Assembly: GCA_956465555.1 (NCBI GenBank)
Contig: OY101125.1
Coordinates: forward strand, 1,552,501-1,616,500
Source of the DNA: Nitzschia sp. pyKryTriq1
Taxonomy: Eukaryota; Bacillariophyta; Bacillariophyceae; Bacillariales; Bacillariaceae
DNA length: 64,000 nucleotides
Direction: 5' to 3'
A program made the position numbers and the translations under genes. The notes under the pieces are model-generated. The model did no database searches, was not told the origin of the DNA, and saw only the letters and a list, made by a program, of their open reading frames with translations. Below, piece after piece: positions 43,099 to 54,010 of the stretch. Positions within the stretch are counted from its first letter, which is position 1. Every line of letters starts with the position of its first letter.

Positions 43099-46000
43099 AT
43101 GGGAAAGAAGGAAGCTGAAAAAACGCCCGAGGTGGTACGTGAAGTGCCACCATGGCATTGCATGTCCAAGGAGGAGGTCTGCAAGGAAATGGGCCTCAGG
43201 GATGACATTCGACGCACAGGACTGACCACCGCCGAGGCCGCAGCGCGCCTGGAGAAGTACGGCGAGAACAAGATGACCGAGGCCGAGAAAGAGACTCTTC
43301 TGCAGAAGATCTGGAAACAAATCAACAACGTGCTTGTCGGCATTCTCGTCTTTGTGGCCATCATCTCGGCCATCTCTGCCATCGCCGGGATTGGAAATCC
43401 AGTGCAGAACTGGATTCAGGTTGGAATTATCGCTGCTGTCATCATGTAAGTACAAGTGTGGAAATTTTGACACAATCACAGGTGAATTGGTATTTGGTAC
43501 GATCGGCTCTCGCTCATCTCACGCTCTGAACCCCTCGATCCGCTTCATTTCGCCTTCAGCATCAACACCGCCATCGGAATCATCCAGGAGGGATCCGCCG
43601 AAGAGGCCGCGGCCGCCTTGAAGGCCATGCTTTCCCCCGATGCCGTCGTCGTGCGCAACGGTGAAGAGACCAAGGTGCCTGCCGGCCTTGTGGTGCCCGG
43701 AGACGTTGTCATTCTGTCCCTGGGAGACCGCATTCCTGCGGATATCCGCATGTTCGAGGTCAACAACATGGCATCGGCCGAAGCGGCCTTGACTGGAGAG
43801 TCGGTCCCCATTGAAAAGACCACGGCCGCCATTGTGCCCAAGGACGGACTCAACCCCAAGCAAGTCCCGCTTGGAGACCGTCACAACATGTGCTTCTCTG
43901 CTACCTTGATCGCTCAGGGATCCGGAGCCGGTGTGGTCATTGCCACGGGAGACTACACGGAAATTGGTACCATCAACAAGCTCGTCAGTCAGGTGGAAAA
44001 GAAAAAGACGGCTGTCTTGGAACAGATTGATATCGTCTCGACTTACATTGCCATCTTTGTTGGTACTGTCGCCATTTTCACTTTCTGTTACGGCTTTTTG
44101 ACCACCGACGAGGAATGGCTCGTAGCCCTCAACACTGCTCTGGTATGCGCCGTCGCCATGATCCCCGAGGGATTGGAGGCTATCGTTACCGTCTGCTATG
44201 CCTGGGCTGTCTCAAAAATGGCTGCAGAAAATGCCATCGTCCGTGCCCTCCCTGCCGTCGAAACCTTGGGATCCGTCACCACCATCTGCTCCGACAAGAC
44301 TGGTACTTTGACCACCAATGTCATGTCCTGTGTGGCCTTTGTTACCTCCAACGCGCACTACAAGAACAATCCTCATGCCAGCGAGCGCAATTCGAGCAAC
44401 TTTATCCGTGAGGATGAATACTTGGCCGAACGTGCCGACCACCTGAAATTGATCAAGGCCCGCGATATCATCAAGAAGGGACCAGGTGCCTCTCGTCACT
44501 CTCGCCACAAGAAGAAGAAGTCCCCCAACGACTTCCAATACACCATGAATGACGAAGAAGTTGACAAGGTCGCCGGAGAAGAAAAGACCGATGATGCCCC
44601 CGCCCCGGTATCTGGTGTCAAGATTTACTACCACGACGCCCTTCCTGTTCGTCAAGGTGCTTCCCCCGAGATGTCCTACTTCCGCCAAGCCCTTGCCACT
44701 GGTGTTTTGTGCTCCAAGTGTACTCTTGGAAAGAACGGAACCCGTGAAGGCGAGATTGGTAACCCAACTGAACTTTCCATTCTTCGTGCTGCTTATTGGA
44801 CTGGTGTCGACGTCAACGCCATGAAGACATCCTCGCCCATCATTGCCGAGGTCCCCTTTTCCTCAGAGTACAAGTTCATGGCTACTGTTCACGCATCCAA
44901 CCCTGAAAATGATGGCCCCGGTATGGAAAACAAGCTTATCATCCACGTCAAGGGAGCCCCCGACCGTATGGTCGCCCTCTGCAACAAGCAAGCAAAGGCT
45001 GGTTTGCTCAACGAAACTGAACCCATCGACAAGGAATACTGGCTCGAAACGATTGCTGTCCTCTCTTCGCACGGTCTCCGTGTCTTGGCTCTTTTGCGAG
45101 GAACTCTCGACAAGGGAGCCGTCACCGAAGGAGAGAACCTCAAGCCCGACTTTATCCGTGACAAAGAACCCTGGCTAACTTTGGTCGGCCTATGTGCCAT
45201 CATGGACCCTCCTCGCCCCGAATGTATTGATGCTATTGAAGAAGCCCATTCCGCTGGTGTCCGTATTGCAATGATTACTGGAGACCACAGGGACACTGCC
45301 CTCGCTATCGGAGCCGATCTCGGACTTGTAGACGCCAAGCACGCGCATGCCATCACTGGTCCCGAACTGGATGCGATGAGCGACGACGAAATGAAGGCTG
45401 CCGTCATGAAGTACAACGTCTTCGCTCGTGCCTCCCCGAGAATAAGATTCGCATTGTCAAGGCTCTACAAGCTCAAGGCGAAGTTTGCTCGATGACTGGA
45501 GATGGTGTCAACGACGCTCCCGCCCTCAAGGCCGCCGATATGGGTGTCGCCATGGGTAAGGAAGGAACTGATGTCGCCCGTGAAGCCGCCGAGATGATTC
45601 TCGCCGACGATAACTTTGCTACCATCATTGTGGCCGTTCGAGAAGGACGTGTGGTCTGGGATAACCTCCGCAAGGTCCTCATGATCAACACCCCTATCAA
45701 CAACGCCCAAGGTCTTTCCGTCCTCTTTGGTCTTGTCTGCGGTCTTCAAGACAATGCCCTCACTGGTATCCAAGTCTTGTACTGTAACTTGATCTGCGCT
45801 GTCACTCTTGGATTCGTCGCTGCCGTCGAGCCTGCCGAAGATGGTATCATGGACGTTCCTCCTCGCCGTGTTGGAAAACGTCTGATTGGTCGATACCTTT
45901 TTTTGCGAATCTTCATTGGTACTGCCGTCATGGTTGCTACCACTGTTGGTTCCATCTTCTGGTGCCAGGAAGTGTTCAAGAACGAAGGCCGCGAATACGA

Positions 46001-46493
46001 CGACTACCTTCCTTTGATGCGCTCGCAAGCCTCCAACACTTTGACCTTTGGAGCTTGCTTCATCACCATGTCCGCTCGTTTCTCCTACAACTCGGCGCTC
46101 CACCCCCGTATTTTCCGAGGAAACAAGTACGCGTGGTACTCGGTCGCTATCACCGGTGTTCTGCAATGTTTCATCACGTACGTTCCGGGTGTGAACAATG
46201 TTGTCTTTGAAATGGGTCCCATGGAAGGCTTCCAGTGGGGTATTGTTGCCTTGTTTGGCATGATTGTCTTTCTCACCATGGAAGCCGAGAAGGCCGTTCG
46301 TCGTACCCTCAAGCTTATGGGCAGCGACACGGACGATAAAGAATACGGATTTCTGGATACTCCTCCACAAAGACCAGTGACTTGGCATTGCCCAAGGGTG
46401 CGTCCCATCTCAAGCTCACCGAACTCAAGCAGTAAGTCTCAGACCTGGCTGCTCGATTATTTGATTGGAAAGCTTTACATGTATCAAGAATGA
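43099..46493 (+). CDS. P2-type cation-transporting ATPase, frame broken near the 3' half
   Basis: Exon 1 is 43099-43445; after a 114-bp intron (GTAAGT...TTCAG) the coding sequence resumes at 43560. Domains in order: cation-ATPase N-terminal region (~25-90), first membrane helices, actuator loop with TGES (194-197), M4 PEGLEAIV (318-325), phosphorylation motif DKTGTLT with Asp361, nucleotide-binding domain (KGAPDRMV), then [13 protein letters not shown]5-M6 ([20 protein letters not shown]) and the C-terminal helices. It pumps cations using ATP; M4 and M6 fit a P2 pump, but ion choice (Na, Ca or other) is open. The frame shifts by one base in the C run at 45434-45437, just before [10 protein letters not shown], where family alignment expects one more C ([13 protein letters not shown]). 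A second shift near 46360 is likely: another frame reads [15 protein letters not shown] to a stop at 46433-46435. Either assembly indels or a decaying gene. Confidence 0.88.
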
Positions 46494-47425
46494 ATGGTCC
46501 GTTATCGTTATCATTATCATTCTACAGTATAGTGTGTGATTGATCTATAAGGAAACAAAACGTAAATCGATCCTTGCCTCTATCTGTATGTACTTCGTAA
46601 AAGTGGAGTAGTAACGCTAGCATACACCGCGCGGTACCGGTACTGGTACCGGTACGTAACGGTACGGTAGGGGCGTCCAGGGGCTAGTTACTGGGGCGTC
46701 GTCTCCCACACCGGTATATCGGACGACGACGGACAGTACTAAGACTGTCTGTACCGGTATGTACCTTTGGCTAGGCTCTCTCTACTACCGGTACCAGCTC
46801 TATTACTACTCTAGTAGAGAGTAGACTCTACTAGTACATCGAGAGATTAGATGCAGCACCAACCAACAGAATTCCACGCACGGACGGTGGCCGGTGCTGC
46901 AGCTGACGAGTATCATTGGATTATGCTGATGTGGTGCAGAAGAGCTGGTGCTAGTACTAGTAGCAGTACGTGTACTACCTGTACTTCTTGTCTTACTGCT
47001 ACTACTACTACTACTTCTACAACTACAGATTGCCACCCCCGGCGGGGGCAACAAGAAACAGCAACAGCACAAGTAGTACTACTAGTACAGTAGTACTACT
47101 AGACGACTTCTAGTAGAGCCCTTCGCCGGAGGGACGAGGAGGGAGGAGGCTGGTGCTGGCGGATCAACCAACAAAGCGACGATAATAGACGAATTGGTAC
47201 TACTAGTAGAGTGGTGTGAGTAGTAGTCGTCGTCGTAGTCGTAGTCGGGTTGAGGCAATGGCTTCTTCCTCGTACATTAGTAGTACTTGTTGTTGTATCT
47301 CTCTTTCTAGTGTTGTTGTTGTTGTTGTTGTTGTTGCTCCTAGTAGTATAGTAGTAGATAACTTACCGCCGGTAGTCGTACTACTCTTTGTTTGCATATA
47401 TTTGATTATTTGTTTTATTTACTAT
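46494..47425. other. Intergenic between convergent genes
   Basis: No gene seen. ACCGGTACC/GTACCGGTAC clusters at about 46633-46670, CTAGTAGAGAGTAGACTCTACTAG (hairpin-forming) near 46811-46834, and (TTG)n near 47310-47335. Confidence 0.5.
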
Positions 47426-48385
47426 TTACTTGTAGCCCATGAATTGAATTCCGACGGTTCGATCATTTCGTGGTCCATCCAAATCGACCAACAATATACT
47501 TTGCCACTTTCCAATGACCATTTTTCCATTGACGACTGGAATACTTTCCGAACTTCCCAAGAGCATGCTCAATAAATGGGAATGCGCATTGATGGGTTCT
47601 TGATCTCTCCACTGTTGCAGAATTTCGGGATTATCAATATCCCATCCATTCTCCCGACATCGTTGCGCTTCTTCTTCTCCGTCGGGACGTTGATCAATAT
47701 CATTATGAAAATATCGACGTCCACCAGGTACCGCCGCTGCCGCCGCTGCCGTGTTTGCTGCTGCTGATGCTGATGCTGCTTCACTTCGTTCATCCGGAGG
47801 GGCCAAATCTTGAAGAAAAAACTGTTTCATATCTTGAACGAGCCGTTGTTCTCGTTCATTAATCGTAATGGCTGTGGTCGTATGACGAGAAATTACCGTG
47901 ACAGTCCCCTGTTGCATACCACTGCTCTGTAATAATTCCATAATGGTGCCCGTCAAGTCTTGGACAATCACGTCTTGTCGTGGAACAACGACGACGACGG
48001 CTTGTTGTTGTCCTTGCCCGCCAGCTTGAGCAGACGTCGTCGTCGTCGTCGTTGTCGTCGGAATGATGGTCACTTGATGATATTCACAAATGGGAGCACC
48101 CAACACAAACGACTGCTGCTGTTGTGCTGATGAATATGGGGATGATGATGATGATGAGGATGTTGCATGAATGTTCGTGAAGACAAGTCGCGAACACTGC
48201 GTCTGTTTTTGCTGCTGTGCTGGAGAAAACGACTCGGCCGAGGAAGTGATGGATGAAAGGATGAGGCCTACTCCGGCGAGTACCAGGTAAAAAGGAGATT
48301 TAGCTGGTGGACATTGTCGTTGTCCTCGTTGTCGTTGTCCTCGTTGTCGTTGTCCTCGTTGTCGTTGTCGTCGATCATGCCCCAT
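47426..48385 (-). CDS. YjbQ/UPF0047 family protein with organelle-type leader
   Basis: A single exon of 319 aa from the ATG at 48385. Residues ~100-319 match the YjbQ (UPF0047, secondary thiamine-phosphate synthase enzyme) family: VTVISRHTTTAITINE, YFHND, then AHSHLLSMLLGSS, VVNGKMVIGKWQSILLVDLD and a DR at 309-310. The conserved His, Asn and Glu positions are kept. The bacterial members are small (~140 aa); here the extra length is an N-terminal leader and a Q/A-rich insert. The leader has a basic RQRQRGQ repeat (2-24), a hydrophobic core (31-48) and then SAESFSP, which resembles the Phe at the +1 position of diatom plastid-targeting leaders. Plastid or secretory import is therefore likely. 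The true substrate of the family is not settled. An 18-bp tandem repeat (about 48307-48372) encodes the basic repeat. Confidence 0.88.
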   Translation of the reverse strand: MGHDRRQRQRGQRQRGQRQRGQRQCPPAKSPFYLVLAGVGLILSSITSSAESFSPAQQQKQTQCSRLVFTNIHATSSSSSSSPYSSAQQQQSFVLGAPICEYHQVTIIPTTTTTTTTSAQAGGQGQQQAVVVVVPRQDVIVQDLTGTIMELLQSSGMQQGTVTVISRHTTTAITINEREQRLVQDMKQFFLQDLAPPDERSEAASASAAANTAAAAAAVPGGRRYFHNDIDQRPDGEEEAQRCRENGWDIDNPEILQQWRDQEPINAHSHLLSMLLGSSESIPVVNGKMVIGKWQSILLVDLDGPRNDRTVGIQFMGYK

Positions 48386-49444
48386 GGCTAATATCAATAA
48401 TTCTACAAGTAGTGGTACCAGGTACCGGTATGTAGGAACAACAGAAAGAATACGAATAGGTTGCGGTGTTGTTGTTGTGTAAATGATATAGGTAGTCGAG
48501 TAGAGTAGAAGGAGTGTAAGTGATGGTACATTAGTTGGTCGCCACCGCCCATACTACCGGTATGCATAATGTTGTGGAAAATCTTCGTCTTTCGACGACC
48601 GACGACTGATGCTGTTTTGATTTTTGATTTTGACATTACGTACACGTACGTCATCGACGGTACACGTACCGGTACGTCACGTGTTCGACCTCTCCCGCCG
48701 CACGTATCGCGCTTTTTTGGGTCCGTCTGACCGTCTCCACGTTCAAGAGCTAAGCTCTACTCTCTACAAATGCTCTCTACTCTCTATTACTAGTAGCTCT
48801 ACTCTAGTAGTAGCTAGTAGAGAGTAGTACGACTACTACTACCGGAGTAGCTTCTCGAATAGAGTAAAAGAGTCTTCGTTTGTTTGTTAGTTAGAATAGT
48901 CTAGAGTAGTAGCGCGAGGGCGAAGAACTTTTGGGAAAATCATCATCATGATGAAGTCCTCATCATCAATCAATCTTCTTTTGCGAACCCCGACCGCCGC
49001 AGGAGAAAACAAACGAGAACGCCCACAGCTTCCACTGAAATGACATATGCCCGAGGCATATGTGGATACCTTTCGGGCTTATTAATATTTATATCTACTT
49101 CAAGAACGGGATTGGATGTTGTGGTGATGATGATGCCGCCGGATACTACACTATACTACGAAGTACGTAAGAGTGGTATTAGACCCACTCCCGCCTTTCG
49201 TTTCGTTGTATGATTTATGTTTGGCATCTACTAATAGCTCTTCGTCTTCAGCTCTGTTAGTTGTTGACACAACAACACCAAGTCCGCAATCGGATCGATT
49301 GCATAAATAATCAACAACAACAACACAAACATTATTCGGTACATCTCTATATCGATCGATCGATCGTTCGTTCGTTCGTCGAGTAGAATCGAATCGAATC
49401 GAATCGAGTCGTCAAACAACAACCACAGCAGCAACAACAACAAC
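48386..49444. other. Divergent promoter region
   Basis: No gene. GTACCGGTAC words near 48418-48430 and 48655-48676, CTAGTAGTAG near 48785-48835, and (TTCG)n/(ATCG)n repeats with (GAATC)n at about 49355-49410 just upstream of the next gene. Confidence 0.45.
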
Positions 49445-50866
49445 ATGCATCAGGCGGCCAAGTCACTCTCTCCGAATTTCTCGACGATTTTGGCTTCGTT
49501 TGGAAATGGCCACCCCGACAAAGAACAACAAGAAGAAAAGAAAGGAATAAAGAAGAAAGTATGTGCTGCGGGCAGTAGTGCCCGCTCTGTTCATATCTCA
49601 CCACCAAAGTCAGCAGGGAAGAACGGTAGTAGTACGAGAAGTCCAGCCACCATCACCAGCAAGGACTCGAAGCAGAATAAGATTAACAACAAGGAATCAA
49701 CACCATCACCACCACCATCATCACCATCATCGCAGAGCATCAAGAACAAGAAGTTTGGTGGTATGTTCGTACTACCTGTAATGCCGCCAAACCTTTCCCC
49801 GTTGACCAACAAAACCAACAAGAGGAGGAAAGATGTTCCACCAACAAGAACAAGCTTTTGGCCTTTGGCGCCGATCGATACCAAACAAGAGCAACATTTC
49901 AGAATGATACTACTACGACGAAAGAGTCGTCCTCCTATCGATCATCATGATTTTGCTGATGGGGTACTATTACTAGGACAACAACAGCACCACCATCACC
50001 AGCTCATGGTACTCATCCAGAGGAAGAATTCGGATGAAGTGGTCGCTGTTGTCGAGCGGTTGAGGGAAACTGCTGCTGCTACTGCTGCTACTGCTACTGC
50101 TGATGGTGGGAGTGGTGGCAAAAACAAGGTAGTGTCGTCTCTAGATCATTTCAATATTTGGGGAGACGCCGAACGAACCATTTTGATTGGTACTGTCCAG
50201 GAGATGGAAAGTCCAAACAACGATTCCACCGTTCCTGTCGCATTGCGATACACTCGACAGTACCGCATGTACAGTACCAAACCAATGTATCTAGGTCAAG
50301 CGAGAACCCGACACCGTCATACGAGTGGTGTTGTTGTTGCTGCTGGCGATGATCATCATCATCATGAACAGCATCCTCATCCTCATCCAGAGGACCGACA
50401 CAGCAGCACCAGCAGCAGCAACAAAAAATTCGATATCCTTTATCATTGTGCCGACATTACATCAAAGCCATCCGGCTTGTTGGGACGTCAACAAACCCAT
50501 CATATGAAATTTCACTTGTCAGAACCAAAACGCTGGGCGAACTATTACTACTCGACGACGACAACAGCAGCAATGAACAAGAGTGCAGCTGGTGGTGCTG
50601 CTGCTGGTGCTGGTGCTGGACGAACAACAACAACAACTACTACAACAAGCGGCAGCATGACCACAGCCGTAAAGTGTGAAAATAAGTTGTGCGCACAGGT
50701 GACAACGTTTGTTGCGTCACCAGATAAACATCAACAACAACAAGAAGAAGAAGAAGAAAAAGAGTATTGCGATATTGTGATACAACCCAAATTCGATCCC
50801 TTGGTGATATCGCTCTTCTTCGCAATCGCGACGGGGGATAGTTCTACTAGTAGTAGAAGCAATTAA
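49445..50866 (+). CDS. Disordered protein with possible tubby/LURP-one-like fold
   Basis: A single exon of 473 aa starting MHQAAKSLS. The first ~125 residues are basic and disordered. From ~145 on, short hydrophobic strands alternate with low-complexity inserts: HFRMILLRRK, LLLGQQQ, DHFNIWGDAERTILIGTVQ, VALRYTRQYRMY, KFDILYHCADITSKPSG, HMKFHLSEPKRW, VKCENKLCAQVTTFVA, then EYCDIVIQPKFDPLVISLFFAIATGD. A terminal strand followed by a buried helix with DPLVISLFFAIA is how tubby-C/LURP-one/scramblase-like barrels end, so that fold is a tentative suggestion. It would imply lipid or membrane binding. Poly-Q/H/T/AG insertions are encoded by triplet repeats. Function unknown. It is followed at ~0.5 kb by the first of the RIVNG-box genes. 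Confidence 0.72.
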   Translation: MHQAAKSLSPNFSTILASFGNGHPDKEQQEEKKGIKKKVCAAGSSARSVHISPPKSAGKNGSSTRSPATITSKDSKQNKINNKESTPSPPPSSPSSQSIKNKKFGGMFVLPVMPPNLSPLTNKTNKRRKDVPPTRTSFWPLAPIDTKQEQHFRMILLRRKSRPPIDHHDFADGVLLLGQQQHHHHQLMVLIQRKNSDEVVAVVERLRETAAATAATATADGGSGGKNKVVSSLDHFNIWGDAERTILIGTVQEMESPNNDSTVPVALRYTRQYRMYSTKPMYLGQARTRHRHTSGVVVAAGDDHHHHEQHPHPHPEDRHSSTSSSNKKFDILYHCADITSKPSGLLGRQQTHHMKFHLSEPKRWANYYYSTTTTAAMNKSAAGGAAAGAGAGRTTTTTTTTSGSMTTAVKCENKLCAQVTTFVASPDKHQQQQEEEEEKEYCDIVIQPKFDPLVISLFFAIATGDSSTSSRSN

Positions 50867-51337
50867 CAAAATAGTACTCTAGTAGTAGGTTGCTACTGCA
50901 CTACACGGCTACTAGTAGTAGAACAAGCAGTAGAGTGTAGCGTTTATACGATACTGTACAACGACGACAAGAAGGAGGGATTATTACTAATGTGGGGAAA
51001 TGACAAGGGCCTACTTTCTTTTGGCCTTATCATTATTGTTATTATTGTTCAGGCTATTATTCATTCGAAGAAGAAATCTCCACCACCACCAACAACAAAA
51101 CTACCAGTACTCCTACTCTACGGGTAGAGAGAGAGAGAGAGAAAGTAGTAGTAGTAGAGTCGTAGCAAATACTCTACTATATAGTCGTTTTGTCGCATCA
51201 GACGACGCGTTCTTTGTCGTAGTTTACGAGTAGTACTACTATTAGTGCTGCAAGGGTGCTGGTCTTTCCATAGTACAAGAATGTTGTTGCAACTTTTTCT
51301 CGTTGTTGTTGTTGTTGTTGTTGTTCTTCGTCGTCGT
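50867..51337. other. Intergenic between convergent genes
   Basis: No gene; TAGTAG and CTACTA clusters and a (GA)n run near 51126-51145. Confidence 0.4.
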
Positions 51338-52030
51338 CTATACTACATCATCATCATCCATGAGAAACACGCAAAATTGTTCGTCATCCGTTTCTTCCAG
51401 CAATGCGTGACGCGGACAAGTCGTCCTCGTTTTGGTACTAGTAGTAGTAGTAGAAGAAGAAGAAGGATGATAGTAGTATCGCTGCTCCATACTAGTACCT
51501 TGTTGTTCTTCGTGTTCTTCTTCTCCTTGTTCCTCCTCGATACTACTACTTCTAGGATTGGAATGACGGGTGTGGGTTATACGTTGAATGATGCTGATAT
51601 CGGGGTCCTCCTCCTCGCCGCTTGCAACAGCAGCAGTCTCACTTGTCGAAGAACTCATCGAGGAGGATTGCCGACCACGTAGTTGTCGTCGTCGTTCTCG
51701 AATTCCATTGACAATACGACAGTACATGCAGTAGTCTCGATAGTCGGCAGCAGCTTCAGCAGCCTCCCGCATGAGTTGTTCTTGTTGTCGTTGTTGCAAT
51801 TCGGAAGCTGGGGGCTTCATGGTTATGGTGGAATAGTAATTGCTAGTAGTAGTACTATTAGTACGACCACCAGCAGCAATTGGAATCGATTTTGTCGCCG
51901 ACACGACGGAGGAGGATCGAAGTCGTTGTCGTCGTGGCGGGTAGAAAGAATAATAGGCATCATCATCATCATCATCAGACGATGGAGACTGCTTGGTGGA
52001 AAGCTGCTGCTGCTCGTGGTGGTTCTTCAT
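51338..52030 (-). CDS. RIVNG-box disordered protein, paralogue 1 of 3
   Basis: A single exon of 230 aa. I do not recognise the family. Four short boxes are shared with the genes at 54011-55372 and 56837-57706: TKSIPI (46-51), ASELQ...AAADYRDYCMYCRIVNGI (75-110), ISIIQRITHTR (145-155) and the C-terminal VFLMDDDD (221-228). The rest is acidic or S/Q-rich. The middle box probably forms one amphipathic helix; the ends look like short linear interaction motifs. No signal peptide, membrane helix or catalytic motif is visible. A small regulatory or adaptor role is inferred only from this form. It is the shortest copy and has an insertion between the first two boxes. Confidence 0.75.
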   Translation of the reverse strand: MKNHHEQQQLSTKQSPSSDDDDDDAYYSFYPPRRQRLRSSSVVSATKSIPIAAGGRTNSTTTSNYYSTITMKPPASELQQRQQEQLMREAAEAAADYRDYCMYCRIVNGIRERRRQLRGRQSSSMSSSTSETAAVASGEEEDPDISIIQRITHTRHSNPRSSSIEEEQGEEEHEEQQGTSMEQRYYYHPSSSSTTTTSTKTRTTCPRHALLEETDDEQFCVFLMDDDDVV

Positions 52031-54010
52031 GATATGGTCGTTCTTCTTCTGGAGTCGACGACAATAAGTGAAATTGCGTCCTGGTGACCATCAGCGACGA
52101 CGACGCCGACGACGACTCTTTTTCAGGCTAAAAGCTCAGGATATTATCATCCAATTCCGCGATATTATGATGATGAACGATGTTTTATGAGCATGCGGTA
52201 GGTTTTGGCCTTTTGAGGCTATTCGAAACCACGGCCTATCCAAGGCCGTTGTTTACGCCTCCAGTTGGTACCTTTTCTGTATCAAACGTACGGTAGAATT
52301 TTGGGGTGTTTGTACGGACATTACGCAACGCCTCAACATACGTACTCGTACAGGCGTACAGAGCAGAGACAGCAGCACGAGCATCATCAGTCTATTTTCA
52401 AAATGACGTAGTTTCAATTCGCTGCTCCAAGCGAATTGTATTTACCGGTATGCTCCATGTTCTTCCACTTCTTACTTACCGTACCACACATACTGTACTT
52501 ATTGCGGCCGTTACAGTTATTTGACAACAACATAAGCAACGGACGGAGATGTCAATCCAATCGTGCATGCATGCCGGGGTGTCAGAAGGACCATGGCTCG
52601 GCCAATCAACATGCTTGATCAGATAGAAAGAATAAGGAAACAGAGAAAGAAGAAGAACCGACCGAATTATCATCAACGACACAAGACACAACGGACAACA
52701 ACGACGAACGACAGTATTTCCCCTTTGACTTTACCTACGGTAGCTACAGTACTACTATGTATGGCTGGTCTACGACTCTTCTACTGCTACAAACTACTAG
52801 TAGTAGTAAGAGAGAGAGAGAGAGAGAGAACGAGTATGTAGCTCTCTAGCTACCGGTACTACCGGTACTAGCTATTGCGGAGCTTCGTTGGTTGTGTCGG
52901 CGTCGTCGTCGTCCTCTCCGAATCTACTAGTACTCTACTAGATACTGTACGATTTAGCAGTAGAAGGCAGGCGGGAGAGTTTGTCTTCAGCGCGGACGAG
53001 CAGGACGACAGCTGATGACACCATCATCTGCTCTACTCTACTCTACCGTACTACTACTAGACGATCAATCGTGGGAAGTCAAGAAAATGAGGATGATGCA
53101 ATTGCAGCAGCATCATGATCTAAATAAGACTATTCTCTAGTTTTTAGAGTATCGGAAAGCAAGGTCACCAAGACCCCCCGGCGGGCAACAGAATTATCAT
53201 GATCGAGGACATCATCATGATGATCGACATCATCATCATCATCAATCAATCAATAACCGAATCTTCAATCAAATCTTTGCGTACGTACGTACGTACTCCT
53301 TGCAAGGAATCGAATCATCTCGTCATGCAGCAGCATCTACTACTACGTACTCTACTACTACTACTGCGGCTCCAACCAGCAGCTAATGTCCGGTTTGCTA
53401 TCATGATATACTACTCCTACTCCTACTCTCATAATAGACTCTTAGCTATATCGTACTCGTAGCTAGCTCTACTAGAGCTACTAGTACTAGTACTAGTATT
53501 TCTTGAGTTGAGTTGAGTCGACTCGAACCGTCCAACACAACCGATGGTGTGCTACAGTACTAGTATGCTGCTGCTGGTAGACCACTAGTAGACGTAGTAG
53601 CTAGAAGAATAGAAGTGCAGATACTAGTAGTGTCTCTATTAGTACTAGTAGTAGCAAGAATAGTGTGTGTTGTTTTCTACCTTTTGTTTTGGTGGTTGTT
53701 GACGTCCTCGCTAAGCGAGACTCTAGCTTTCTATGGTGGTGGTGGTGGTGGTGGTGTAGCGTCATGTCTATAGTTTTGTATTGTTGTTGCAAAACAGAAA
53801 TAGAGTAGTAGTAGCAGTAGTAGTAGTAGCAGCAAACAGAAAAATGGGCATATGATGTTGCTGTGTCCATCATCATCGTCGTGTTGTTCTGTCTGGTGGT
53901 GTTGGTGTTGGTAGCATCAGTCGATGATGGTCAGGATCGTTCTTGTTCCAGAGGGAGAAAGCGTGTAGTACTTCATGATCGAACATTCATTCATTCATTC
54001 CTTCGTTCGT
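52031..54010. other. Long intergenic stretch, repetitive
   Basis: No gene seen. Features include (GA)n near 52810-52830, TACCGGTACTACCGGTACTAG near 52852-52870, (GTAC)n near 53281-53296, a (GGT)n run near 53732-53755 and many CTAGTAG words. It also holds the promoter of RIVNG paralogue 1. Confidence 0.45.
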
